DNA from: Straminergon stramineum | Taxonomy: Eukaryota > Streptophyta > Bryopsida > Hypnales > Calliergonaceae | Direction of reading: 5' to 3' | Assembly: GCA_963920665.1 (NCBI GenBank) | Contig: OY987265.1 | Span: forward strand, 35,345,001-35,409,000 | DNA: 64,000 nt | Part shown: positions 1 to 13,030 of the stretch, one piece after another | Numbering within the stretch: the stretch's first letter is position 1 | Layout: every line of letters starts with the position of its first letter | The notes under the pieces: model-generated | What the model was told of the DNA's origin: nothing | Seen by the model: the letters and a program-made list of their open reading frames with translations, nothing else | Database searches by the model: none | Position numbers and translations under genes: made by a program

Positions 1-928
1 GTGTTCCAAAACACGCCGTGGGCTAGCGGCTGGAACTCTGGAGTCTGGAGTCCGGACTGAGTGATGAGATGTGTGCCGCAGACAGACTTCAGGAGAATAA
101 CTTAACATAACATTACAGTCTGATTTCCTGGCATTAATTCGGTTAATTCTCCGTCACTCTGTTCTGTTCTGTTCTGTTCTCATCAGATATTTTATTCCTC
201 TTTTTTCCTGGTTTTGTTCCACTTTGTTCCATGGTGGGCTAGAACTGTGGAAGTGAGATTTGCCTGCCTAGCCTCAGTCTGGTTTCCTGCGGGAATTACT
301 CAAGCCGTTTTAATTCTAATTCTCTCTGTCTGTTACTTGCTGTATAAGTTAGGACTCCTGGTTTCCTGTTCTTTTTTCCGGGGTTTTTTTAATCGTTTGT
401 TCTGTGAGTGAGTCGCCTTGTTCCCGTGGTGGGCGGAAAGTGAGATGACTGAGATCCGGCATGCACGCATCAATCAGCAGGTGCAACCGAAATTCCCGGG
501 CATTAATTCTCTCACTGCATGTGTTACTGAGGACTACTGGAGGGTCGTAGGTGTCTAGGTGTAGCCTGGGTAAGCAACTACTACAGTAGGGTCATTGAAG
601 GTCCTTGACTCAATCAGGCGGTAATTTTATTCTTTGACCTCTTCACTCAATTATTCTCATTGCTTGGGGTCAGCGTTTGGGAAGTTTTTGAGTTTTACCA
701 GCTATTTTCCTTCAATTTCCAAATTGAACGGGTTCATTAGAAGAGATTTGGGGGCAAGGGAGGGCCATTTTAGCAATTCAGCCTATCAGGGTTGTTCCTC
801 CCATTGTTCCCCTTGTTGTTTGGAAACTCTGAACCAGCCATTGTTAGCAAAAAAATTTAATTCCAAAAAAAAATTTCAAAAAAATTTCAAGAAGTATTTA
901 GTAACCGAAATCCCCCAAGTAATGATTA
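1..928. other. No gene seen; simple and degenerate repeats
   Basis: It contains (GTTCT)4 at 161-180 and degenerate repeats of a TTTCCTG.CATTAATTCT word near 125, 285 and 497. Open frames here are short and lack any recognisable domain. A leader exon of a gene to the left cannot be excluded. Confidence 0.4.
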
Positions 929-965
929 GGGTTTAGTTTTAGTTTAGGGTTTAGGGTTTAGGGTT
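929..965 (+). repeat. Interstitial telomere-like TTTAGGG run
   Basis: Three perfect consecutive plant-type TTTAGGG units and one or two degenerate ones. The run is far too short to be a chromosome end and is followed by ordinary AT-rich sequence. Confidence 0.8.
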
Positions 966-1371
966 CTTTCTCAAATTCACTAGATCTTGGAGAAAATATC
1001 ACATTAGAAATTCATTTAAAAAAATCACAGAGTAGATTTTGAGAAGCCATAAATTGATTGGGTTTACACATATTAGGCCCTTTGACCTCATTTTTTTTGG
1101 TGCCCAATTTTTTAGATTTGACATGTAAAAAGAGCATTGAAACTCTTCAAATCACTTTCATAGTTTTAACACACCCAGGATCAAACATTATAATCTTCCA
1201 ATCCATATCTGATTAAGTTGTGTTTTCTATTCTCATGTGATCTCTAACATGTCTAGTTTGAATTTATATGGTTACAATTTTTAAAAATTGATAAATCTTA
1301 TCAAAATGTTGTCTTTTTGTTCAATTGAGAGAAAATTCCATGAAGCTCAAAGAAGGCCTTGGGCAATTAGG

Positions 1372-2311
1372 GATTAACCCCTAAAGTTCCTTGACTATGT
1401 TATCACCCAAAATTCTTAAAAACTGCCATTTCTAATACAAGTACCAAATTTTTGAAAAATATCATTTTTTACACAAGTAACCATAGGATCTTGTAGTATG
1501 ATGGATTGAGAAGATGTGGAAAAAATTTCTGAAATTTTCACCATGTGGATTGCAAGATATTAGTGTTAGAATTGACACAAATCCTTTTCTTGGCCTTTTG
1601 AAAATCAAGGCAACTGCACTTCACAAGGTCACATTTGTATGAAAAAATATCTAAAATGGTGGTGCTTCTTTAGATTCATTCTTCAAGTCAAGTTGGTTAC
1701 ATTCTTGAAAAATTTCAAATCATTTGGAATTGTACAACATATAGGAAAAAAATAGTAAATAGAAAGATGTTGAGAATGATTCAAATTACTAAATTGTCAA
1801 AAATTTGTTAATGGAATTGAAAAATGAAAATACAATGGTTGTAATGTTGTAATAAAAAATCTACTCCTAATTTTTTTTATTTTTTTCCCAAAAATACTGA
1901 AAATTGAGTTAAATAAAGAACTTCAAAGTTTATTTTAGAGTAGAGAATCCATACTTGCCTACAAACTAAAATATCTCATAACTTTTGACTCATTGATGAA
2001 AATGGAATGATTCAAGGCTTTCCATGTATATATGAATCTAAAAAGCCAATTTCAAATTTTTATTTTTGAAAAAAGTGATTTTTTCAGATTTGCCCGGCTT
2101 GCCTAAGTTGATAAACAAACTACATATCAGGCCATAACTTTGACTTATATTTCCAAATGTCTTGAAATTTAGTGCACATGAGAGATATTCCTCATCCACA
2201 TCTTCTATTAAAGTTTGAGCCAAAAACATAGAAATCTGTAGTCTCACGTACCTGCCCAAAATGTCTATGTTGCCAAAAAACGCACCTCGGTCCTTTAGGA
2301 GTTAAGCAATT
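1372..2311. repeat. TTAA-terminal repeat, family A copy 1 (about 940 bp)
   Basis: It starts TTAACCCCTAAAG and ends with the inverse CTTTAGGAGTTAA, giving a 13-bp imperfect terminal inverted repeat. A diverged copy in the same orientation lies at 10983-11921. Shared internal landmarks include AACTGCCATTTCTA near 1420 and GTGATTTTTTCAGAT near 2075. There are no coding frames. Confidence 0.7.
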
Positions 2312-2778
2312 TAGCCAATCTACAACATAGGGAAGGTTGATAAAAATTTTGCCTCATATAGAGGAATAGATTTTAGAAGGACTTCATAATTTCATACATT
2401 TTTTTCCTAAAAAACATTGAAATTACCACGATTTTTTTGTAAAAGATTCTATTTGTCCAATTCTTAATTTGTATGCAAACCTATTTCCAACCATAGGCTA
2501 GTTAGAAAATCGATGTAAGTGATTATTGTGGATTTCAACGAATAGATTTTGATCACTATATGCTTCCAATATACACCTCCCAAACATTTTTGTTGTTTCT
2601 TCTTGTCTTGCTCTACATGAGCCATCACCTACACCACAACTGATTGGAAATACAACAATCTAACTTGCAAGGATGGGAGGCTAGTAAAAAATGGGTGATC
2701 TCTCTTAAAACAATAACAATTATTGGTACTCCCTCTATATCAAAATAAAACCATAGTATTCTTATAATTTTTCAATAG

Positions 2779-2940
2779 AATCCATGGAATTTTTTTTCTT
2801 ATTTTTATTCTCCTCTTCATCAAATGACAAAATTTCATTGCAAAAGAAAAAAGCATATCTACCAACCACAAGCAACCTAGTAAAAGACCAATCTAACACT
2901 AGCAAACACAAACAAGACCTAATCCATGGATTCATTTTGA
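2779..2940 (-). mobile_element. SINE-like retroposon, copy 1
   Basis: A 142-bp body (2789-2930) is flanked by the perfect 10-bp direct repeat AATCCATGGA (2779-2788 and 2931-2940). A T-rich run at the left edge shows the element lies on the minus strand with its A-tail there. Body words (TTTCATTGCAAAAG, CCACAAGC, AAGACC) match the copy at 14582-14766. No tRNA-type A and B boxes are evident. Confidence 0.7.
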
Positions 2941-3297
2941 GATAGAAGGAGTACATAATTTGAATGTATTTCAAATGTTCTACAATCAAATTATGATAAT
3001 GATTGAATGGGTATGGACAACTTGGTTGATTGTACACTAAATAGTAAAATGAGATTGTCCCTCACTAATTTTTCAACATTTGAAACTATACTCATATTTA
3101 CTAGTACTATACAAGATTGCACTACTTTTGAATTAGGTGGTGTAAGTTGTAATTGGGACTAATAAACCTCCATGTGGACAAATGGAAATATATAAAGAAA
3201 TTTACATTGACTTTGATAGCTTCTAAAGTAACTTTTTGGGGTAAGGCACTAATTATTCATGCAACCTAATTGCACTATTTAGTGTAGAACATTTAAC

Positions 3298-5000
3298 ATG
3301 GTGTTTTGAAGCCCAAAATTGCTTCAAAATACTCATATTCAAAGCAAGGCTAAATCATTTCCAAATTTTAGATTGAAAATCCTCACCAATTGCAAATTCA
3401 ATGTGCCTAAACCTCAAAAAAGAGATTTTTCAAGTCTTTCACAAAGGTGAAGTAAGTTTTGTCTTTCAACATTTTAATCCCTAAAGGACCATTGTGTTTG
3501 GAGATCCAAAATTGCTTCAAAATACTCATCCTCAAAGTAAGGTCAAAATCTTCATCAATAATAATTTTATAACAAATCCAAGCATAGGTTCTTGTAGTTG
3601 ACTTCTTCAAGTACATTGTTCTAAAATTTTAGAGAAAATGTTCCCACCAATTGCAAGTTCAACATGCCTAAACTTCAAGATGTAGGCTTTTCTAGCCCAT
3701 CCAAAAGGTGAAGTTTTGTCTTTCAACATTTTTAGCAAAAAATTCATATATCCTATAACTTGTGAATTTTTTCAATATCTTGAAAAAAGGTTTAAGAAAA
3801 TTTGAGAAAAAATTCAACCCAAAAAATTTCATATTCATCTTTAAAAAAATTGTAAAGTGGAAGGTGGTATTGAATGAAAGAAAAAACTAATATGCTAAAA
3901 TCTTTTACAAAAAATTGAGAAGTGTTAATCACAATGGTAAAAAAAAATTCTATTAAAAAATGAATATCATATATTTTAATTTTTCATTTGAAAACTTTCA
4001 AAATTGAAAGCAAAAGACAACTCTATATGCTATTTCTACCTTCATTGCCCACAAAATAAAAATCCTTATAACTTTAACCTCATTATTTGGAATTGAATGG
4101 TTCAATTTTTTTGATTAATTATCAATCTTTACAATCCGGAAAATAGAATTTTCTTTAGAATATATTTTTTGCTGCCGCGTTTGACATTGAATTTATTTTT
4201 AACTTCTAGCTTTTGCAATATTAATTGAAATGACCTGAAACAAAGCTTCACACATAGATTATGATGAGTAGCATCCATACTAAAAAATTCATGCAAAACT
4301 TCCAAATTATGAAATCAACAAAGCTTGCCCAAGTTCTCAAAAAGCCCAAAGTGGGCTCCTTGGTCTTTCACGGGTTAAGAAAAAATCATATACAAACTAT
4401 GACTTGTGCATTTATTCAATATATTGGGAAAAAATTTAAGAATATATGGAAAAAAATTTAACCAAAAACAATTTCATACTTATCTTCAAAATAATTGTTA
4501 CATAGATGGTAGTACTAGATGAAAGAAAAAATTGAACTGTTGATAAATTTTACAAGAAATTGAGAACTGTCAATCCCAATGGTATTAAAATTCTAGTAAA
4601 TAATCGTATTTTTTAATTTCAAAAATTTCAAAATTGAGTTTAAGAAAATTATTATGTTTTTCTACCTTCCTTGTCTAAAAGTAAACTCTTAATAACTTTC
4701 ATATCATAATTCATAATTGAATGGTTCAATTGATTTTGCATAGGTATTAATCTATACAACCAAATGATATTAATTATTCTATCTTATAATATGTTTTTAG
4801 CTGCCAAATTTGATATTGAAATGAAAAAACTTCTGAAAGTTTTTGTCTTATTTCTTAGAATGACGTGAAATAAAGCTTCACATGTAAATTAGGATGATTA
4901 CCATCCATCTTGGAAGTTTCATTCCAAAATTCCAAATTATGAAGTTGATTGAATTTGCTTGAGTTATAAAAAAAAATCATTAGTCTTTTGAGGGTTAAGA
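3298..5000. repeat. Block of tandemly duplicated AT-rich repeats
   Basis: Two short units (about 3298-3480 and 3486-3735) share AAAATTGCTTCAAAATACTC and GGTGAAG..TTTTGTCTTTCAACATTTT. Two longer units (about 3735-4380 and 4384-5000) share the order of words around CTATGACTTGTG, GATGAAAGAAAAA and CAATGGTA. Units end in CTTT(C/T).(C/G)GGGTTAAGA, like the TTAA-terminal families. No gene is visible. Confidence 0.6.
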
Positions 5001-5430
5001 GCTCAAATGCTAAACAAGTGGAGATAGGGAAGCAATAGAATTGAGGGGCCATGATGGGTATGCATACTTTCTTTTGTCTCACGTTTGCATTATATTCCAA
5101 AATATCGTTTAAAAGGAGATCATATTAATCCCTAAGTGCATGAATTAGATATAATACAATTAATTTCATAATCATAATAAATGATATTAAAATTAGTAAT
5201 GCTTCAAAAATATAATTTATTTAAGTGGTAAATGATATATATCTTTAAGTTCTAAAGTCACAAGGCCTTTTTCATTAAATACTCTAAACTGCCATTTCTA
5301 TTGCAAAGAGCAAAAGAATTTAAAATTAATTTTTTTTTCATATTTTATTGTAGGATCTTGCACAAGATGATTATTAGAATATATGGACAAATTTTAAGAA
5401 ATTTTTGATTGCAGAGATTGCAAGATGTTT

Positions 5431-6330
5431 GTATCTAACTCCTAAAGGCCTAAGGCCTTGGGGGGTTTAAAAACACCATTACTTTTGAAGTGTTATAGGT
5501 CTAAATGTCAATAAAGTATAGGAATCTCAACCATACCATCTTATAGTGTACATATTGTAAATGATATGAGTCAAATTTGGATTCATTTGGCCACCTAGAT
5601 TGCCAGATGTAATGTTTTGGTGTTGAAAGAGGATGTTGAAATCTTCCTAGAAACACATTTGGAGGTGAAATTTGATTTCTAAACCTACTCAAATGAAAAA
5701 ACTTGAAATTGTAAAGTGCTTCAAAAACAAAAGAAAAAGACATTGGTGAAAGAAAATATCATTCAATTGACTCATTATGTCTGCCAAATTACTTTGAAAT
5801 GTCAAAAAATAGGAAAAAAAAGTAGCAAAAGACACATATGTGGTTGAACCTCTTTCTAATAAATTGCTTCTTAGTTACTCTTAACCACACAAAACTAGAC
5901 TAGTATGCACAACTTTTCCAAAAACAAATATTGGAAAAGGATAATGTATGAAGATGAAACAAGCCACCAAAGTTCACCATAATTGAAAAATATTCAGATT
6001 TTCAACTTTGAATTGCTCCCAAACATTTAAAATAACTTGGATTGACATCAAAAGTTTACCACAATAACTATACCTCACAGGGGACATAACCCAATAAATT
6101 TTATTGAAAGCAAACATTTGGTGAACTCAAAGAGACACGAACCCTTGAAATTGCAGCCATCAAAATGCAAGTTGGTGAACTCAAATGGATACTATGAACT
6201 TCAAATGGCTTTCAAGAAATTAGTACATCTTGGATTGATCTAAAACTTTTTTCATACAAACTAGAAGAGAGAGCATAGCTTTTCCAACAAATTGTATAAA
6301 CACTAAAGGATCAAGACCTTCTTTTTTCAC
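5431..6330. repeat. Family B repeat, third copy
   Basis: It starts CTCCTAAAGGCCTAAGGCCTT and shares AAACACATTTGGAGGTGAAA and ACTAGACTAGTATGCA with the copies at 54160 and 57275. It is more diverged toward the right. No gene is visible. Confidence 0.6.
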
Positions 6331-6639
6331 AAAATAACACTCAAAACTGCCATTTCTATAGCAAAGAGTAAAAAAATTTGAAAATTGTATTTTTTGGACA
6401 TCTAACCATAGGATCTTACACCTAACTAGTATGAGAATGTATGGAATAAATTTCAGGAATTTTGACCACATATATTAAAAGATATTTGCATTTAAAAGGG
6501 AAAAATGCTATTTTTTTTGCACATTTCAAGACTAGATTATTTGACTTTGAACCTTCTTAACAGAAATATTTTGCACTACAAAGTTTTGAGTTCAAATCCT
6601 CATGGTGGGAAATTGAGTTGAGAATCTAGGGTGGGGAAT

Positions 6640-8060
6640 TCCAAAAAACTTCATTTTAATTTATTCTTAAAAAAATTGTCAAGTAGAAGTAGGTATGAGA
6701 TAGAAGAAAAATCTAAATTATTAATATCTTTAAGAGGGAATTAAAATGCACTCATTCCAATGGCGATATTCTTCTAGCAAACAAACAAAACCATGCAAAA
6801 CTTTTTTTTTTTGAAAAATTATAAAAATTGCATTTGAAAATGAATCCTACAACTTATTTTTTCGAGAAGATGCTTAGATTGCCCCAAAACAAGATTGTCT
6901 ATAACTTTCACATCACTTATCCAAATGAAATGAATCAAAGCTTTAAATGTAAAAAGAAATAATATCTATGAGAAAAAAAATTATTCAAAAAAAATTCAAA
7001 TCTTTTGAAATCTTTTTTGCTGCCCCGTCTCTATTATTTTCAGTTTATTTAGACATAAATTTTGTTTTGGGGCACCAATTGAAAAAAATTACATTCCCAC
7101 AAAGCTAATCAATTTTCCTATTTCTTCAAAAAGTTTTAAAAAATCATGACAAAAATTGAGACCATAGGTACTTGTCCAAAGTCCTAGTTGTCCCCCGAGG
7201 GAAACAATGGTCCTTCAGGGGTTAAATTCAAACATCAGATGGAAAATTTATAGCACTTCAAATTGGACTTCCAGACTATGTTAGGATACTTTTGGTACCT
7301 TGGGGCACTTAGGGGTTAAAGTGAAGAAAATAAGTTTTTTTGCACCTTGGTCAATTAGATTTTTTGGCTTTGAATCTTGTTAACTTAAAATTTTTGCACT
7401 ATAGATTTGATTTTCTTGTTTTCTATGTTGAAGAATTGAACTAAGAGTTAGGAAAAAAATTAAAAAAAACAACTTGCTTTTCATTCTTAAAAAAAAAATT
7501 ATGAAATAGAAATAAGTACAAGATTGAACAAAAAAACTAAATCATTAATAATTGTAAGATGGAATTGAAACACAATAATTCCAACAATGAGATTGTTCTA
7601 GTAAACAAACTTAACCCTATCAAATGATAATTTTGAAAAATTGTGAAACTTGCATTCAAAAATGAATACCATAAGTTATTTTTTCTAGAACTCAAAATGC
7701 TTAGATTGCCCAAAAAACAAGATTGTCCATAACTTTCTCTTCACTAGTCCAAATAGAATGAATCAAAGCTTCAGATGTAGATTAAAATATGATCTTTGAG
7801 GAAAAAAATTAAAAATAAAAAAAAAAATCAATTATTTGTAATATTTTTGTGTTGTCCCTCAAACTTCTTTGTGGACTTAGGGTGGCATAACTTTTGCTCA
7901 TGGGCATCAATTGAAGTAATAATAATAATATTCCCCAAAAGTTAATGTGATTTCCTATCTTCAAAATAAGTTTCAAAAAATGATTTTAACAATTGAAGTC
8001 ACACAAGCCAACTTGAAATCTAAAGAATCCCTCGAGGAAATTTTGGGACTTGAGGAGTTA
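6640..8060. repeat. Duplicated AT-rich repeat, two units
   Basis: The units at about 6640-7230 and 7440-8060 share CCAA..GAGATTGTTCTAGTAAACAAAC-type sequence, GATTGTC(T/C)ATAACTTTC and a final GGTCCTTCAGGGGTTAA or GGACTTGAGGAGTTAA. They are related to families A and B by the same terminus. Confidence 0.55.
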
Positions 8061-10500
8061 ATCCTCCTTGACCCTTCTTGTATGCATATTATATTAAATG
8101 GATGAAGTGTAGTTTTCTAAATATGAATCATTTCTTAGGTGAATGGTTGAACATTTAGGGGTTAAAAATGTTTGAAGTTTGCATTTTGGAGTTTGCTTGT
8201 TCCATAGTGAACGGTCCTTTAATTACTTATTTTGAATAAAGAATTCTATTTGAAACATTTATTACATGATATATAGTAATTCGTGTGTACAATACAATAT
8301 TTTATGAAGTATTTCCACAAGAAATGTTAAAGCTTATATACAATTTCTTGTAATAATTTGGATGGACATGATCCTCTTTGAGCCCTCAAGTTGGCACTTG
8401 GAACTTAGGGTTTTCTTTTTTTGAATTTTGTTAGTTTTTTAGCATATTTATGTGAAAAAGATATAAAAACAGTGTTTGAGTGGTATTTTGTAGAAGTCCC
8501 TAACAATACAATGAGTAGTCATCCTAGAAGTACAAAGTATCTAAAATGCTCCAATTTCCTACTTCTAGTGCCTAATTGAGAGGGTGAGAGGTCATTTAAG
8601 TGATTCCGAGAGAATTAAGGGTCCGAACGTTAGCTAGTCTTAGTGTTTTGTCCATACTAAACTAGTCTTGCAAATGCATGTGGCACATTGGCTAAGTCTA
8701 TTTTAGGTTTAAAGACTCTAATAAAGGTCACCATTCAATTTGTGAAGAATTTGGATTGATAAATTCTTATTTGCAAATAACTTATAGAATATTGAACCAG
8801 AATGCAAATAAGGTGAAGGGAGAGTGTTTGGAGCTTGAAGAAAGGTGATTTTAACTTAAAAGCATGGTAGGAGCCACCATTGGAGCCGCTTGTTTAAAGA
8901 TTTCTGATACACGGATGATTTTTCCTCCGGTGGAAATTAAAAGGAAATTTCTAGTTTTAGCCTCCCTATGAATAGTGCAAAGTAAAATGTAATGTTGCAT
9001 TTTGGTTTTGGGAGTTTCTTAAAAGCTACCCAAAAAATTTCAGATTTTTTTGAAATATTCACGATGACTCCCTAGGAAGTCAATTGTCTTTAAACATGGT
9101 TGTAAATTCCTAAAAATTATCCATGTTGCAAAAAAATTCCACTAAAAATTAAGATAGAGTTTTGTGTGCTATTAAAGCTCCCCACAAAGTTTGAAGACAT
9201 TCTGACATTCCCAAGTAATAGAATTGGCAACAACATGGAACTTTTAAAGAATTTACAACTTGGTGGCGGGTTGATCAATGTACCAAGAGCTCATGGTGTC
9301 CAATTGGAGCAAATAAAGGGTCTTACTTTATTTTTATAAACATTCTAGGCAGCCCTAGCCAAACAGTTTCCTCAAAAGATGTAAATTTCAAAAGTTAGAG
9401 TTTCGACTTTTCTTTGGAATTATCATAAATTGATTTTACACTTACAAATGGATTAGGATGCAAGGGTAACGGGTCCCCACACTAAAGTGAATTTGGGTCT
9501 TCTAAACACAATGACATAACCGGTTTTCAATTTGGAGTTGTTCCCTAAAAGATAGAAAGGGTCTAGTAGTAGGTTTGACTTTTTAGAGTAATTAGTGGTA
9601 ATTCAAAAGTTAACTTTGAAAATATCTTTTGGAAAATCAAAGATTGGATTTGATCAAGAGTTTGGTCATTTGTTCTCATTTTGTGAGGTTTTAGTCCTCC
9701 AAACTTTTGATTTTTGAAGTTCATTTTAAAGTTTATTCTAACACCTAAAAATTTTCTAGCCAAATTTTGATGATGCCATTAATGAGAATCCTTAGCTTTT
9801 GATTTTAAGTCCTTTCTAAGTTAGAATTTGGAAGGATAAGCTTCCAAAACATTTGATTTGTCAAAATTTTGGGAGGGATAGAATCCCAAATTCTAATTTT
9901 GTTTAAGATTTCTTGAAATACTAACAATTTTTGCTCATTGCAACAGAATTTGGTATTAATAGACTTAAGGCGGCAAAGCTTGACTTTACCAAAAATTTAT
10001 TAAACCAATCTTTGCCCAAATTTTGTTGTATAACAAAAATTGGGACTTTAATTATCAAAGTTTAGTTTAAACGCTGTCATACGTACCTCTTTTAGTAATT
10101 AAGCTTTTGATACTTGGAAAATTTGGAAAATTAGTTACTAATTAAAGTTCAGTTTAAATGTTGTTATGCGTACTTCTTTTATAAATGAAACTTTCTAGAA
10201 TACTATATTGTGTTTTAGACAAAGTTGAAGCCTTAGGTCGCCTCTACATGGTGAAGCTTTGAACTTCTAACTTTGTTTTCTCTTAGTTTTCTTGTTTCAT
10301 TTCATAGATATTAGTTTGATGGCGGAGCTTTGACCCTCTTCCAAATAGTTTGAAGTTTTGAATTTTCATTAGTTCCCTCTTCCTCATTGGACTCCAAACT
10401 TTCGTAAGTTTATTTAAAACTTTTGCCTTTGATTATTTTGAATTAAGTTTAGTTTGAGCTTTTATTTAGACTTTTTCATGCCTTGTTAGATAGATTAGTT
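8060..10500. other. AT-rich DNA, no gene seen
   Basis: No open frame above 70 codons and no recognisable domain. The sequence has the texture of very old repeat DNA. The junctions of the individual pieces cannot be placed by eye. Confidence 0.5.
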
Positions 10501-10506
10501 TTGCTC

Positions 10507-10632
10507 AAATTAGGAAGTTGTTCAAGAAGCTACCTCTATCAAGGAAGTTGCTTAAGAAGCTTCCTCAAATTAGGAAGTTACTCAAGAAGCTACCCCTATC
10601 TAGGAAACTTCTAAAGAAGCTTCTTTTGTTTG
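10507..10632 (+). repeat. 30-bp tandem repeat, four units
   Basis: TAGGAAGTTGCTCAAGAAGC-type units recur every 30 bp. Translated, they give a 10-residue repeat (KLPLSRKLLK), but the frame soon ends and there is no sign of a gene. Degenerate GTTACTA(A/G)GATAATTTT repeats follow at 10690-10930. Confidence 0.75.
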
Positions 10633-10982
10633 TAGATGACGTTATTAACAATAATGTAACAAATTTGGTTGACTTTCTCGTTATTTACTGTAATAAATTT
10701 TAAAAGTTACCAAGATAATTATTAAGGTGATTTTTGAAGTTACTAAGATATTTAAATGAAAATTTACTAGAAAAGTTACTAGGGTAATTTTAAAAGTTAC
10801 TATGATAATTTTGAAGTTACTAGAATAGTTATTAGGATAATTTTAAAAATTACTAAAAATATTTACTAGGATAATTTTTGAAGTTATTGAAAAAGGGTTA
10901 TTGCGGTAAGTTTTAAAAGATATCAAGGTAGTTATTGAATTATTGTGGTAGATTTAGAATTTAGATTATTAGGTCATAAGAT

Positions 10983-11921
10983 ATTAATCCCTAAAGTTCT
11001 TTGACTATGTTTTCACCAAAAACGTTCCAAAACTGCCATTTCTAGCACAAGTACAAAATTTAAGAAAAAAAACATTTTTGAATACATGTAACCATAGGAT
11101 CTTGTAGAAAGTTGTTTTTAAAAGACATGGAAAAATTTTCAGAAATTTACACCGTGTGGATTGCAAGATATTAACATTTGAAGTGACAAAAATCAGTTTT
11201 TTTGCCCTGCAAAAAGTCGGGCAATAGTACTTCAGAAGGTCAGATTTATATGAAAAAATGTCCAAAATGGTGGTGCATCTTTGGATTCTTTCTTCAAGGC
11301 AAGTTGACTATGTTCTTGAACAATTTCAAATCATTTGAAATTGTACAACATATAGGAAAAAAATAGTAAGTAGAAAGAAATAGAGAATAATTCAAAATAC
11401 TAAATTGTCAAAAATTTAATTATGGGATTGAAAAATGCCAATCCCTATGGTTGTAATGTTGTAATAAAAAATCTACATCCTATGATTTTATTTTATTTTT
11501 AAAATATTAAAAATTGAGTTAAATAAAGGGCTTCAAAGTTTATTTTAGAGTAGAGATTCCATAACTACCTGGAGACTAAAATTCCTCATAACTTTCATCT
11601 CATTGATCAAAATACACTGATTCAAAGCTTTCCCCATGTATATAAATCTAGAAAATCAATTTCAAATTTTTATTTTTGAAAAAAGTGATTTTTTCAGATC
11701 TGCCCGAGCTGCCCGAGTTGAGAAACAAACAACATTTTGCATCATAACTTTTCACTTGTATACTCAAATGAAATGAAATTTAGCATGCATGGAAGATATT
11801 CCTCATCCACACATTGTAAAAAAACTTCAACCTAAATAAGTCAAATCTCCATTCACATGTACTTGCCTAGAAAAGTTATGTTGCCAAAAACACAAGGCCG
11901 GTCCTTTAAGGGTTAATGAAT
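10983..11921. repeat. TTAA-terminal repeat, family A copy 2
   Basis: This is a direct, diverged copy of 1372-2311, with ends TTAATCCCTAAAG and CCTTTAAGGGTTAA. The alignment runs through the whole length with small indels. Confidence 0.7.
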
Positions 11922-12749
11922 GAAATTTAATAGGTTAGTTAGAAATAAAACTTCATCCATTGATAACTTCTTGTAGGAGTGTTTGTTTTAGACGTATTTT
12001 AGCTTTTCGGAAAAGGGCATTAGATGCTCTACAACTTAGTTTAGCTAAATCTTTAATTAATTCATCTTATCTTCAGTAGATCAGATTTTGACTACTTTGT
12101 CCAAAACTAAATTAAGTTACCAACCATTTCATATTTCTTTAGTTAGGTTTTGCACTTACATATTTCAAAAATTAGGAAAAAAGACAAGGATGTCTATTGC
12201 TTGGAAGGCATTATTGGACGGCGCTAGACACCCGTAGGATAATTTCATCAAGAAGTCATTAGAACCCATTGTGTACATTCTAGGTCAAGGGTGGAGTTAG
12301 AAACACTCAAACACCCCCCACCCCACCCCACCACTCATTCAACATTCTTGAACTTTAAGGTTGGATCTATAGGTCACAAATTTGGCTAAATTTCACAAAA
12401 ATTTTACTTGGAGACCCTATATCTACAAGCCTATTGAAATAGAGGGGCTAGAATCACATCATTTTCACCACCAATTTCACATTTGAATTGACAATAGGGA
12501 GACTAGGTGCAAAAACCTTGATAGGTGGGGGAGCAAGTTGATCTCTATTTACGAGGTCATTGAATAGTTAGATTTCAATATGGGCTGTGGATGTAAAGTT
12601 GAAGTAGCTTAATATGGGCTATGGCCATGTAGCTAAGCCATTCTCTTGGATCCCTTGTCCTAAACAATTGAATCTCTCTCTCCATTGGTGCTTTTTTATA
12701 TCGAATTTACTCCCCTATTGCTGTAGATCTTAAAGTAAGGTAGGAGGTC
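11922..12749. other. No gene seen
   Basis: Plain AT-rich DNA with a C-rich run (ACACCCCCCACCCCACCCCA) near 12310-12332. Nothing else is supportable. Confidence 0.5.
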
Positions 12750-13030
12750 CAAAAATAGCTTAGGCTATAAAAGCATTCTCTAATATACAGGTGCATATTG
12801 CTTTCTTCAATAGACCAACAATCAACATGTATGACAGGATGGATGCTTATTAATTCCATATGTGATTCCAACCTCAAAATTCATAACTAATTCCATGAAG
12901 GGCCAAAAAATTATGAAACTACTTGGATTAGATGACACTTCTATTTTTTTCTCACAAGTGAAACTAGGAAAAAAATTAGAGAAATTGCAACTTCTTTGAT
13001 ACAATAGCTTTTGACATAGGCAAAATTTCA
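12750..13030. repeat. Family G fragment (distant copy)
   Basis: CCTCAAAATTCATAACTAATTCC and the following weakly matching stretch, shown here only by CATAACTAATTCCATGAAGG, resemble the family G arm at 30395-30425. It is diverged and incomplete. Confidence 0.45.

Noticed and set aside
929..965. Chromosome end
   Set aside because: Only a few TTTAGGG units, with normal sequence on both sides.
6580..6605. tRNA gene suggested by a GAGTTCAAATCC B-box-like word
   Set aside because: No A box and no foldable acceptor stem around it.
10518..10703. Repeat protein with 10-residue KLPLSRKLLK units
   Set aside because: It is a translated 30-bp tandem repeat that ends soon after the array. No promoter or supporting exon is visible.
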